Shown here piece by piece: positions 1 through 10,863 of a stretch of 35,674 bases of DNA (its first letter is position 1; every line of letters starts with the position of its first letter). Made by a program: the position numbers and the translations under genes. Origin of the DNA: Bacteroidota bacterium (GTDB lineage: Bacteria; Bacteroidota; Ignavibacteria; UBA10030). Under the pieces are notes generated by a model. It did no database searches. It saw only the letters and a list, made by a program, of their open reading frames with translations, and was not told the origin of the DNA. Where the stretch lies: positions 1-35,674 of the forward strand of contig JALONQ010000027.1 of assembly GCA_025454835.1 (NCBI GenBank), written 5' to 3'.

Positions 1-665
<665 letters not shown>

Positions 666-758
666 AGTTCTCGCCTCGCAAGAGGATGAGTAACTTCAAC
701 GATGAGGCCTTGTGACGATCGACCGCGGCCGTGCCACTTTTTCAAAGCACACGAAATC

Positions 759-772
759 TGTTCTTTTGACAA
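759..772 (+). promoter_or_regulatory. boxA-like antitermination site in the 16S-tRNA spacer
   Basis: TGTTCTTTTGACAA resembles the rrn boxA consensus (TGCTCTTTAACAA), the Nus-factor binding site on nascent pre-rRNA. It lies 13 bases upstream of tRNA-Ile. A near-identical copy sits at 1100-1112, ahead of 23S. The role is inferred from similarity and position. Confidence 0.55.
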
Positions 773-784
773 CTCGATCACACC

Positions 785-858
<74 letters not shown>

Positions 859-903
859 CGAGGCGTGCCTTTCCTGAGTGAGGGCACGTGTTCCCCGGCG
901 ATC

Positions 904-982
904 ATTGAAAATTGTAAAAGGTAAATTGGGAATTGACGAAGGTTGTCTTCCAATTTTCAATTTCCAATTGACAATTTACAAT
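904..982. repeat. AT-rich imperfect inverted repeat between the two spacer tRNAs
   Basis: Arm 904-936 matches the reverse complement of arm 950-982 at about 25 of 33 positions, with a loop of about 13 bases. Both arms are built from AATTG/CAATT words (ATTGAAAATTG, AATTTTCAATTTCC). The stretch is strikingly AT-rich next to GC-rich flanks and rRNA. It could fold into a long hairpin in the pre-rRNA or cruciform DNA. It contains no gene. Confidence 0.7.
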
Positions 983-987
983 GCTCC

Positions 988-1060
988 GGGGCTGTAGCTC
1001 AGTTGGGAGAGCACCAGCTTTGCAAGCTGGGGGTCAGGGGTTCGATCCCCCTCAGCTCCA
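988..1060 (+). tRNA. tRNA-Ala (anticodon TGC)
   Basis: Acceptor GGGGCTG (988-994) pairs with CAGCTCC (1053-1059) with one G-U, and the discriminator is A1060. The anticodon stem CCAGC/GCTGG encloses loop TTTGCAA, with TGC at 1021-1023. The D arm has GTAGCTCAGTTGGGAGAGC, and the T arm AGGGGTTCGATCCCCCT. CCA is not encoded. It is the second tRNA of the rRNA spacer. Confidence 0.97.
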
Positions 1061-1099
1061 CGAGTTTCACAATGCCCCTCGAAGGGTTTTGGGGTGTTT

Positions 1100-1112
1100 T
1101 GTTCTTTGACAA
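1100..1112 (+). promoter_or_regulatory. boxA-like antitermination site ahead of 23S
   Basis: TGTTCTTTGACAA matches the boxA core and the copy at 759-772, apart from one T. It sits between tRNA-Ala and 23S, where spacer boxA elements occur in other bacteria and are thought to reload antitermination factors before the long 23S gene. Confidence 0.55.
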
Positions 1113-1196
1113 TTCGGAAGACGTATTCAGACGAGTACGGTCAGTAGCGGTCTCGCTTTGGCGAGAAGCGCAAACGCCCGAAACATCTGGTACGAA

Positions 1197-1286
1197 GCGA
1201 TCCATTAATGTTTCTTCGTCCAATGTTGTATCGATGCACCTCCGCTCCGTCAATGTGGGGCGGGTACGTGTGTCAATAGATATTTC
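1197..1286 (+). other. 5' arm of the pre-23S processing stem
   Basis: This leader segment is complementary in blocks to the segment just after 23S. GCGATCC (1197-1203) pairs with GGATCGC (4306-4312). GTTGTATCGATG (1225-1236) pairs with CATCGATACAAC (4278-4289). ACCTCCGC (1238-1245) pairs with GCGGAGGT (4270-4277). AATAGA near 1275-1280 faces TCTATT at 4241-4246. Such a helix loops out 23S and is the usual RNase III substrate in rRNA maturation. Confidence 0.8.
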
Positions 1287-4236
<2,950 letters not shown>

Positions 4237-4312
4237 AATCTCTATTAACGCACAACCCCGCGCCACAGCGCGGAGGTCATCGATACAACCGTGGCGAAGC
4301 AACACGGATCGC
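4237..4312 (+). other. 3' arm of the pre-23S processing stem
   Basis: This is the complement of the 1197-1286 arm. The paired blocks are TCTATT (4241-4246), GCGGAGGT (4270-4277), CATCGATACAAC (4278-4289) and GGATCGC (4306-4312). It lies wholly between the 23S 3' end and 5S. Confidence 0.8.
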
Positions 4313-4334
4313 ATCTTCCAAATTGTCAGACATT

Positions 4335-4451
4335 TCTGGTGTCAATGTCGAGGGTGTTACACCTCTTCCCATTCCGAACAGAGCCGTTAAGCCCCTCGGA
4401 GCCGATGGTACTATGTGGGTAACTGCATGGGAGAGTAGGTCGATGCCAGAA
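4335..4451 (+). rRNA. rrf: 5S ribosomal RNA
   Basis: The terminal stem is formed by TTCTGG-type sequence at about 4335-4339 and CCAGA(A) at 4446-4451. Inside are the 5S signatures CACCTCTTCCCATTCCGAAC, AGAGCCGTTAAGCCC, GCCGATGGTACT and GGGAGAGTAGGTCG. The length of about 117 nt is normal. The ends may be off by one or two bases. Confidence 0.95.
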
Positions 4452-4459
4452 TTTTCTTT

Positions 4460-4488
4460 GAAGCCCCGGACATCTCGTCTGGGGCTTC
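4460..4488 (+). terminator. rRNA operon terminator hairpin
   Basis: GAAGCCCCGGAC (4460-4471) pairs with GTCTGGGGCTTC (4477-4488) over 12 bp (one G-T) around loop ATCTC. It is followed by ATCATTTCT, a modest T-rich tail. It lies 8 bases after 5S and ends the rrn operon. Confidence 0.85.
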
Positions 4489-4553
4489 ATCATTTCTGGC
4501 GCTGCTTCCCGAGAGAGATCGCGAAACCGCAGCCCCCTGCGTTACTCCGTTCC

Positions 4554-4582
4554 TTGCGCGCCCTCGCCGTTTTCCGTACGTT
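4554..4582 (+). promoter_or_regulatory. Predicted promoter of rlmN (leaderless start)
   Basis: The -35-like TTGCGC (4554-4559), a 17-base spacer and the -10-like TACGTT (4577-4582, followed by G) fit the pattern seen at seven other units here. Only six bases separate the -10 box from the rlmN ATG, so transcription would start at or next to the start codon. Confidence 0.6.
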
Positions 4583-4588
4583 GACGAC

Positions 4589-5716
4589 ATGTCCCGAACT
4601 TCGCTCACCGGATTGACGCTCGACGAACTCCGCACGTTCGTCATGGACCTCGGTGAGAAGCCGTACCGCGCCCACCAACTGTTCGCTTGGCTCTACAAGA
4701 ACGGCGTCAACGCCTTCAGCGACATGAGCGATCTTTCGAGGGACTTTCGGGATGTGCTCGAACGAGTCGCCGTCCCGGGCTCGCTCGAGCTCCTGACCAC
4801 TCGTCGATCCACCCGCGACGGCACCACGAAATTCCTCCTGCGGCTGCCCGACGATCTGGCCATCGAAGCGGTGCTCATACCGCCCGATGCCGATGCCCCC
4901 GATGTCGAACGCCGACTGACCCTCTGTGTCTCCACTCAAGTCGGTTGTCCGCTCGACTGCGCCTTCTGCGCCACTGGTACCATGGGCTTCTCCCGAAACC
5001 TTTCCGCCGGCGAGATCGTCGAACAGTACCTCTACGCACGACGCAACACCGATCGCCGCATCTCGAATATCGTCTTCATGGGCATGGGTGAGCCGATGCT
5101 CAACTATGACGAGGTCATGAAAGCGGTCGGAATCCTGACCGACAACCGGGGCGCACATCTGGGCGCCAGGCGCATCACGATCTCCACGGCCGGATACGTC
5201 AACCAGATCCGGCGCCTGGCCGACGAAGATCGCACCGTCAAATTGGCGCTCTCGCTGCATTCCCTCGACGAGGCGAAGCGTACAGCCCTGATGCCGATCA
5301 CGAAGAAGCATGGCATCACTGCGTTGACCGATGCGCTGGAGTACTACTATCGCCGCACGCGCATCCGTCCGACGTTGGAATACATTCCGTTCGAAGGATT
5401 CAACGATACCGACGCCGACGCCGACCTTCTCATCCGGTTCGCCCGCCGCGTGCCTTGCAAGGTGAACCTCATTCCGTTCCACTCGATCGAGTTCACGCGT
5501 CCGAGCGGATTCGCCGCGCAACTCAGGCCCAGCTCCGGAGCGCGGATCGAAGCGTTCGCCTCCCGTCTGCGCGATGCCCATCTGACCGTCATGGTCCGGA
5601 GCAGCGCCGGCGAGGACATCGAGGCCGCATGTGGACAACTGGCAGTCGCTGAAAGCGCTTCGCCTCGCCGCCTGCATGTCCGCGCGCCCAGAACCCCCGC
5701 ATCATCCCATCCCTGA
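4589..5716 (+). CDS. rlmN: Dual-specificity 23S rRNA (A2503)/tRNA (A37) C2-methyltransferase RlmN
   Basis: This radical-SAM methyltransferase adds a methyl group to C2 of adenine in 23S rRNA at A2503 and in some tRNAs at position 37. The protein has 375 residues, the usual length. The [4Fe-4S] motif CPLDCAFC supplies C120, C124 and C127. C113 in TLCVSTQ corresponds to the E. coli cysteine that forms the RNA adduct (C118), with the same 7-residue spacing. C348 in AACGQLA corresponds to the methyl-carrying C355. The SAM-binding segment NIVFMGMGEPMLNYDEV and the KVNLIPFH strand are also present. The gene follows the rRNA operon that contains its substrate (A3840 here) and has its own predicted promoter. 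It is probably co-transcribed with adk, 22 bases downstream. Confidence 0.96.
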   Translation: MSRTSLTGLTLDELRTFVMDLGEKPYRAHQLFAWLYKNGVNAFSDMSDLSRDFRDVLERVAVPGSLELLTTRRSTRDGTTKFLLRLPDDLAIEAVLIPPDADAPDVERRLTLCVSTQVGCPLDCAFCATGTMGFSRNLSAGEIVEQYLYARRNTDRRISNIVFMGMGEPMLNYDEVMKAVGILTDNRGAHLGARRITISTAGYVNQIRRLADEDRTVKLALSLHSLDEAKRTALMPITKKHGITALTDALEYYYRRTRIRPTLEYIPFEGFNDTDADADLLIRFARRVPCKVNLIPFHSIEFTRPSGFAAQLRPSSGARIEAFASRLRDAHLTVMVRSSAGEDIEAACGQLAVAESASPRRLHVRAPRTPASSHP

Positions 5717-5738
5717 CCATCTCTCCACCCTCACGACC

Positions 5739-6407
5739 ATGCGCATTATCCTGTTCGGCCCGCCGGGCGTCGGCAAGGGCACGCAAGCCAAGCTCCTCAT
5801 GGAGGAGTTCGAAAGCGTTCACATATCGACGGGCGACCTGCTTCGCGACGCCGTCAAGCGCCAGACTCCGCTGGGCGTGAAGGCGAAGCAATACATGGAG
5901 TCGGGGAATCTCGTTCCTGACGAGGTCGTCATCGGACTGATCGAAGAAGTGCTCGATTCGGAAAGGGCGCGGAACAGCTTCATTCTCGACGGATTCCCCC
6001 GAACGGTTGCCCAAGCGCGCGCTCTCGACCAGATGTTCGAACGCATGGGCATCACGCTCGACGGCGTCATGAGTCTGCGCGTCGATCACGACGAGGTCGT
6101 GCGTCGGCTGAACAACCGGCGCATGTGTCGCACGTGCGGTCGCATCTATAGCCTTGACAAACTCAAGGGGCTCGACGCCACGCAATGCCGTTCATGCGGC
6201 GGCGAACTCTACCATCGGGACGACGACAAGCCCGAGACGGTCAAACACCGGCTCGAGGTCTACCTGAAGTCGACGAAACCGCTGAAGGACTTCTACCGTC
6301 AAACCGGGCGCTTCGTCCAGATTGACGGCATGCAGGAGATCGGCTACGTCCACAAGATGATCCTCGACTGGGTGTACCGGTCGCGGGGTCCCAACGCCGC
6401 GTCGTGA
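5739..6407 (+). CDS. adk: Adenylate kinase, long form with zinc-type LID
   Basis: It interconverts ATP + AMP and 2 ADP in the cytoplasm. The chosen start is the ATG at 5739, giving MRIILFGPPGVGKGTQAK, because the P-loop of the family begins within a few residues of the N-terminus; the frame also stays open upstream into rlmN. The product has 222 residues. Visible motifs are the P-loop GPPGVGKGT, the AMP-binding DGFPRT and the long LID with two CxxC pairs (CRTCG and CRSCG), which predicts a structural zinc. No Shine-Dalgarno sequence precedes the ATG. The next gene overlaps by four bases (GTGA), so the two are translationally coupled. Confidence 0.96.
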   Translation: MRIILFGPPGVGKGTQAKLLMEEFESVHISTGDLLRDAVKRQTPLGVKAKQYMESGNLVPDEVVIGLIEEVLDSERARNSFILDGFPRTVAQARALDQMFERMGITLDGVMSLRVDHDEVVRRLNNRRMCRTCGRIYSLDKLKGLDATQCRSCGGELYHRDDDKPETVKHRLEVYLKSTKPLKDFYRQTGRFVQIDGMQEIGYVHKMILDWVYRSRGPNAAS

Positions 6408-7183
6408 ACGGTCCGCTTCGACTCATCCGGAGGCCCGAGAGGCGTCCTTTCGTTGTGGCGCACCGCGGACTGTCGGCGACGGCCCCGGAGAACACGCGTG
6501 CGGCCTTCCTCCGTGCGCTCGATGAAGGCGCAGATGCCATCGAACTCGATGTCCACCTCACGCGCGACGACCGAGTCGCCGTCATCCACGACCGCACGTT
6601 GCAACGCACGACGACCGGCAACGGACCGGTGCGATCCTATTCCAGCGCCGAGATCGCGATGCTCGATGCCGGATCATGGTTCGGCCCAGAGTTCTCGTCA
6701 GAGCGTATTCCGTTGCTGGAGGACGTCCTTGCGCTCTCCGCGGGTCGCTGCTGGATCAACGTCGAATTGAAATCACATTTCTTCGCCCGCGAGGTCCCCG
6801 AACACTACGCCCGAAGGGTGGTTGAAGTGGTCAAGACCTCCGGCATGCTCGATCGGGTGCTCTTCAGTTCGTTCGATCGCAGCTTGGTCGAATCCCTTCG
6901 GGCGGTAGAACCTGCAGCGACGACCGGGGTCCTCTACAACTGGCACTGGGATCTCTGGCGCACTCCATCGGCGATTGCCGCGCGGTCGGGGGCTTCCGCT
7001 TTCATCTGTTCGAGGACCGAATTGACCGACCGTCGCCTCCACGATGCCAGGGCGGCAGGCTTATCCGTGGCCGTCTACACGGTGAACGATCCCGAGGATG
7101 CCCTTCGGCAAGCCGATCGAGGCGTGGATGTCCTGATCTCCGATGCGCCTCATGTCATCCTCAGAGCTCTCGCGACGCGTTGA
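6404..7183 (+). CDS. Glycerophosphodiester phosphodiesterase family protein
   Basis: Enzymes of the GDPD family hydrolyse glycerophosphodiesters to sn-glycerol 3-phosphate and an alcohol. The 259-residue protein has the core motifs: VAHRGLSATAPENT (catalytic His with the following ENT), AIELDVHLTRDDRVAVIHD (Glu/Asp metal ligands and second His), LEDVL, WINVELK, and the late strand GLSVAVYTVND. No signal peptide is seen, so it is probably cytoplasmic. The start is the GTG at 6404, inside the adk stop (GTGA overlap). This spacing and the lack of a closer upstream alternative support the start and an rlmN-adk-GDPD operon. The substrate cannot be read from the sequence. Confidence 0.9.
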   Translation: MNGPLRLIRRPERRPFVVAHRGLSATAPENTRAAFLRALDEGADAIELDVHLTRDDRVAVIHDRTLQRTTTGNGPVRSYSSAEIAMLDAGSWFGPEFSSERIPLLEDVLALSAGRCWINVELKSHFFAREVPEHYARRVVEVVKTSGMLDRVLFSSFDRSLVESLRAVEPAATTGVLYNWHWDLWRTPSAIAARSGASAFICSRTELTDRRLHDARAAGLSVAVYTVNDPEDALRQADRGVDVLISDAPHVILRALATR

Positions 7184-7208
7184 ACACGCCGGGTGCCTTT
7201 CGTATATT
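7180..7208 (+). promoter_or_regulatory. Predicted promoter of the TPR-CHAT gene
   Basis: TTGAAC (7180-7185), a 17-base spacer and TATATT (7203-7208). It lies over the stop codon of the upstream gene and 27 bases ahead of the ATG at 7236. That spacing supports the 7236 start over in-frame codons further upstream. Confidence 0.65.
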
Positions 7209-7235
7209 CAACCAAGCCATCCTGCCACCTCCCAC

Positions 7236-9863
7236 ATGATCCTCCAGCGTCCACGCACCCGCCTCTGGCTTCCGCTCGTTCTGTGGCTGGCCTGGAGCGG
7301 CTGTGACGCAACCCCCGCTCCCGCTCCGCTTCCGGTCGAGCTCTTTGAGCAGGGCGTCGCGCTCGTCCAGAATGGAGATCTGGTGAACGCCGCCCCGCTG
7401 TTCGATGAAGCCGAACGACAATACGCTGCAGCGGGACGCCGGGATTTCCAGCTGCAGGCCCTCTCGTACGGTGCCCGCATCGCACGCGACCGTGGGTCGT
7501 TTCGCGATGCGCTCGACAAAGCTCGACGAGGCGCACGGCTGGCCCGCCAACTCGGCGATGTGCGCGCTGAAATGATGCATCGGTTGATCGAAGGAGAGGT
7601 GTACACCGCCGTAGGTCTTCCGTCCTCGGCGGCGCGTTCCTACGAGGAGGCCATCCGCCTGGCTGACACCTTCAACGAGCCTGCCGTCCAGGCCGAAGCG
7701 GAGATCGCACTCGCCGCTCTTCACCAACGACGTAGAGCCGCCGATGCAGCGGGCGATCGTTTCACGCTGGCGCTCACGCTCGCCCAGTCGGCCAAGCGGG
7801 ATGATATCGCCGCACAGGCGCTGCTGGGGCTCGCGGAGGTCTTCCTCGAAGGTCGCAAACCCGACGAAGCCGTCAATTCCGCCACCCAGGCCATCACGCT
7901 CGTCGACGGCGTCGGCCAACCCTTGCTGGCCGCCAAGCTCCGACTTCGATTCGGATCCCTGCTCGAATCGGCCCGGAACGTGAATGCCGCGCTGACGACG
8001 TATCGCGAAGGCGTGAATCTGCTCCGTCGTTCGCGCGCCGGTCGACAATTGGAGATCCAGATGTTGTACCGGATCGGCGAGCTGTATGCCAAGAACCAGC
8101 GGCCGGCCGAAGCCCGCAAGTACTTCAACGATGCCTACGAGATCGCGCGCCGCGAGCGGGATGCGATCGCACAAGCATATCTTGCGCTCCGTCTGCAGGA
8201 TGCGGACGCCGAGAACCTCACAGCCGAACAACGGGCGACCGCTTGGCCCCGTTTGGCCCGGGCCCACCTCGGGTTGGCCGACCAGTTCCGGTCCATAGGA
8301 CAAACTGCCGGTGAAGCGGCGGCGGCAGGACGTGCGGCAGAAGCGTTCCAGGCGATGGGAGACCAAGGCCGCTCAACTCGGCTCCTGAGGCGTGCGGCAA
8401 CGGTCGAGCGACTGAATCTGTTGTCCTATGCCGACCCCGTGCTCCATCGGCCGTACCTCGACCGGCTGGGTCCGAACGGCCGACAAGGACAATGGGCCGA
8501 TCGCCTCGCGGCTCGCGCCTTCGCGACCGACGCCGTCGTCGAAGGGCTGACGGTACTGGAACAGTACCGACAGTCCATTGCAGCCGATGGCTTCGAAGAA
8601 GCCGAGGTCGTGCTTCGACACCCCTCGCAGTCGGCAGCCGCAGCTGCATTGCGATCTGACTGGAGTGCGCTGCGCCTGGCGTCGGCGGAGTTCGGTGCCT
8701 CGCTCTCGCTGGGAGGTGATCCGGCTGCTTCTGCGCAGGCTTTGGCTGAGATCTATCGCGGAAGTCAGCAATTATTCAGGCGTGCGCAAGCGGTGGCGTC
8801 GGCATACCCGAACTACAGCCCCATCGTGCGGGCGGACAGCGTGTCGGTCGCCGGCATCCGGGGCTTCATCCCGCGCGGACTGACGGTCGTGGAATACCTC
8901 CACGACGGCACGTCGCTGGTGGCGGTGGCGATCACGAGGGAGGGCGCGAAGGTGTACCGGCAGCAGGTCGATGCGGCGTCGATCAAGGCCCACGTCGACG
9001 AATACTTGAGGCTGCTGCAGGACCCGCTGGTCTACACGGGTGGAGGCGGAGAGGCCAGTCTTGAACCGATGACCCGGTTTGCCGTTCTCTCAACTGAACT
9101 CTATGACCTGTTCATCCGGCCGCTCGAGCCAACGCTCGATCGCGGTATCGTCTTCATTGAGTCGGACCTGGTCGGGAAGCTTCCATTCCATGCGCTGGAG
9201 AAGCAGGATCGTGGTGGACGGGTCGGACATCTCATCGAATACGGCAGCGTCGACTACTTGTCATCATGGGCGGCGTTGCAGTATCCGACGCGGCCGGCTC
9301 TTCGAATGCAATCCATCGTTGCGTTCGGCAACCCGAGCGGTCGAAACTGGTCCACGGACTATGAACTCCGCGATATCAGGAGCTTCTTCCGTTTGGCCGA
9401 CATTGCCATCGGGCGCGACGCGACTTGGAGCGGACTGCGATCGAAGCGCCCTGACCTGCTGCAACTGGCCACGTCGTTCCGGCCGGGTTTGCCCATCTTC
9501 GGCACCTTTCTCGCCGCCGACTCGGCGCGCACCGACGCCACGATCGAGGTCGCGTTCGAACGACTCAGCGACATGACGCCGCCGCCCGTCGTCATCCTTT
9601 CGGATGACCTGAGCGACGCCGGCGGCCTTCGTCCTGAGCACGCCCTGTTGCTCCGCGTCAACGGCACGTCGGATATCTTCCTGAACCGGTGGACGGCCGA
9701 CCGCAAGGCCTCGAAGTTCTTCTCGGAGTTCTTCTTCACGCATCTCTCGAACGGACTGGCTCCCGGCGACGCCTACCGTCAGGCCCTGTTGAACCTGATC
9801 CGCACGCCCGATGTCAGCCATCCCCGGTCGTGGGCGCAGTTCTTCCATTTCGGCATCGGTTGA
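7236..9863 (+). CDS. TPR-repeat lipoprotein with a degenerate C-terminal CHAT domain
   Basis: From the ATG at 7236 the 875-residue product begins MILQRPRTRLWLPLVLWLAWSGC, a lipoprotein signal with the lipidated Cys at the end, so an envelope location is predicted. Residues about 35-440 are helical repeats of TPR type (for example ALVQNGDLVNAAPLFDEAE, ALLGLAEVFLEGRKPDEAVN, RIGELYAKNQRPAEARKYF). Residues about 560-875 align in order with CHAT caspase-like domains: VEYLHDGTSLVAVAI, GIVFIESDLVGKLPFHAL, the sheet around IVAFGNP, and the ending HPRSWAQFFHFGIG. The catalytic His segment (usually HxATHG) reads QLATSF, with S747 replacing His. The Cys segment (usually VVLSAC) reads VVILSDD, with D791 replacing Cys. 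It should therefore not be a protease. A scaffold or sensor role is inference. A hairpin terminator follows. Confidence 0.85.
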   Translation: MILQRPRTRLWLPLVLWLAWSGCDATPAPAPLPVELFEQGVALVQNGDLVNAAPLFDEAERQYAAAGRRDFQLQALSYGARIARDRGSFRDALDKARRGARLARQLGDVRAEMMHRLIEGEVYTAVGLPSSAARSYEEAIRLADTFNEPAVQAEAEIALAALHQRRRAADAAGDRFTLALTLAQSAKRDDIAAQALLGLAEVFLEGRKPDEAVNSATQAITLVDGVGQPLLAAKLRLRFGSLLESARNVNAALTTYREGVNLLRRSRAGRQLEIQMLYRIGELYAKNQRPAEARKYFNDAYEIARRERDAIAQAYLALRLQDADAENLTAEQRATAWPRLARAHLGLADQFRSIGQTAGEAAAAGRAAEAFQAMGDQGRSTRLLRRAATVERLNLLSYADPVLHRPYLDRLGPNGRQGQWADRLAARAFATDAVVEGLTVLEQYRQSIAADGFEEAEVVLRHPSQSAAAAALRSDWSALRLASAEFGASLSLGGDPAASAQALAEIYRGSQQLFRRAQAVASAYPNYSPIVRADSVSVAGIRGFIPRGLTVVEYLHDGTSLVAVAITREGAKVYRQQVDAASIKAHVDEYLRLLQDPLVYTGGGGEASLEPMTRFAVLSTELYDLFIRPLEPTLDRGIVFIESDLVGKLPFHALEKQDRGGRVGHLIEYGSVDYLSSWAALQYPTRPALRMQSIVAFGNPSGRNWSTDYELRDIRSFFRLADIAIGRDATWSGLRSKRPDLLQLATSFRPGLPIFGTFLAADSARTDATIEVAFERLSDMTPPPVVILSDDLSDAGGLRPEHALLLRVNGTSDIFLNRWTADRKASKFFSEFFFTHLSNGLAPGDAYRQALLNLIRTPDVSHPRSWAQFFHFGIG

Positions 9864-9887
9864 CCTGAGGACCGGCCTATCAACAGC

Positions 9888-9917
9888 GAAGGCGCAGCAT
9901 GATAGCTGCGCCTTCGT
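9888..9917. terminator. Bidirectional hairpin between convergent genes
   Basis: CGAAGGCGCAGC (9888-9899) and GCTGCGCCTTCG (9906-9917) form a perfect 12-bp stem around ATGATA. The plus-strand tail TCGTTCTCC is only moderately T-rich. It sits between the end of the CHAT gene (9863) and the end of the minus-strand gene (9944), and could serve both. Confidence 0.75.
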
Positions 9918-9943
9918 CGTTCTCCGGTGGAGTGGTCGAACAC

Positions 9944-10792
9944 CTATCGGCGGATCTTGACGCTTCCGAGTCCGGAGTCGATCCGGATATCCAGTCGCTT
10001 TCCGGAATCCCCGTAGCCGTCGGTCTCGTAGACCCCGCTCTTGGCACGCTTGAAGTCCCCCGCCAGGCTGAATTGTGAGAACCAGCCGTCGTCATACCGC
10101 ACCCGTGCGTGGATCGGTTCGGGGATCTCAACAACGATCGATCCGAGTCCGACGTCGATGGTGGCCTCGGCGTCATTGGCCAGCTCACCGCTGAAGTCAA
10201 GGCGGTACGATCCGATGCCCCCGCTGAAGGCCATTCGACGGAAATTGAGGTTCGAAAGGCCGTCGGCTGTGAATTTGGAGACGCCAGACTCGATTTCGAC
10301 GTTGTCGGCGGTGATCGGATTAGGTTCGTCACATCGCAGATGCACGTCGCTGGCGCCCGTCGAGATCCTCAACTCCTGCACTTTGAGACCGGTCAGGTCG
10401 AAATCTCCGCTGCCGGCGCCCAGCTCAACGTCGAAGGAGATGGGTACGCGGTCGGAGAACTGGACGATGATCCGACGATCGTTGATGTGCCGTTCCTTGT
10501 CCTGGAACACGGTGGACGAAGACTTCGAGCGGATACGGAGCTTGCCTCGCGACCCGCTCTCGTATTGCACATTCAGCCGGTCGCGGTCATCTTGGTTGTC
10601 ATCGTAGCGGACGACGGCGACCATGCCTTCTGGCGCGCGTTCAAAGACGAGGGTTCCGAAGGAAACGTCGATGATGACCGTCATCTCGCGTTCGTTCGTC
10701 AACGAGAACTGCTTCGTGACCGGTTGCGCGTGGAGGCTGGCGGCCAGGATCGACGCGAGGGCGAAACAGACGTATCGGAGGGAGTTTTTCAT
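9944..10792 (-). CDS. Exported protein with a toastrack/LiaF-like beta domain
   Basis: The start at 10792 gives MKNSLRYVCFALASILAASLHAQP, a clean signal peptide ending LHA-Q, so the 282-residue product is exported. The mature part is a repetitive beta protein. It has an N-terminal VIIDVSFGTLVFERA segment and a C-terminal series (ATIDVGLGSIVVEIP, LDIRIDSGLGSVKIRR) with the GxGxxxV/IxxP pattern of the LiaF C-terminal/DUF4097 toastrack group. Proteins of this group often attend membrane-stress regulators. Here the gene lies 71 bases downstream of an ECF sigma factor in the same direction and is probably co-transcribed. It may be a sensory or effector partner, but it lacks the membrane helix and cytoplasmic segment of a classical anti-sigma factor. 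The function is inferred. Confidence 0.7.
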   Translation of the reverse strand: MKNSLRYVCFALASILAASLHAQPVTKQFSLTNEREMTVIIDVSFGTLVFERAPEGMVAVVRYDDNQDDRDRLNVQYESGSRGKLRIRSKSSSTVFQDKERHINDRRIIVQFSDRVPISFDVELGAGSGDFDLTGLKVQELRISTGASDVHLRCDEPNPITADNVEIESGVSKFTADGLSNLNFRRMAFSGGIGSYRLDFSGELANDAEATIDVGLGSIVVEIPEPIHARVRYDDGWFSQFSLAGDFKRAKSGVYETDGYGDSGKRLDIRIDSGLGSVKIRR

Positions 10793-10863
10793 GGGAACAC
10801 GGCTCACAACAAGAGGATACGTCGCGCGCCAGCCGGAAGTTGCGCTGTCGGCCTCTGTAAGTC

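Noticed and set aside
4490-5677. 395-codon frame antisense to rlmN
   Set aside because: It lies opposite a gene with all RlmN motifs. Long antisense frames are common in GC-rich coding DNA, and its composition (Arg, Gly, Asp, Val) is non-specific.
7161-8366. 401-codon frame antisense to the TPR-CHAT gene
   Set aside because: It is a shadow of the sense gene, with no domain signature or promoter.
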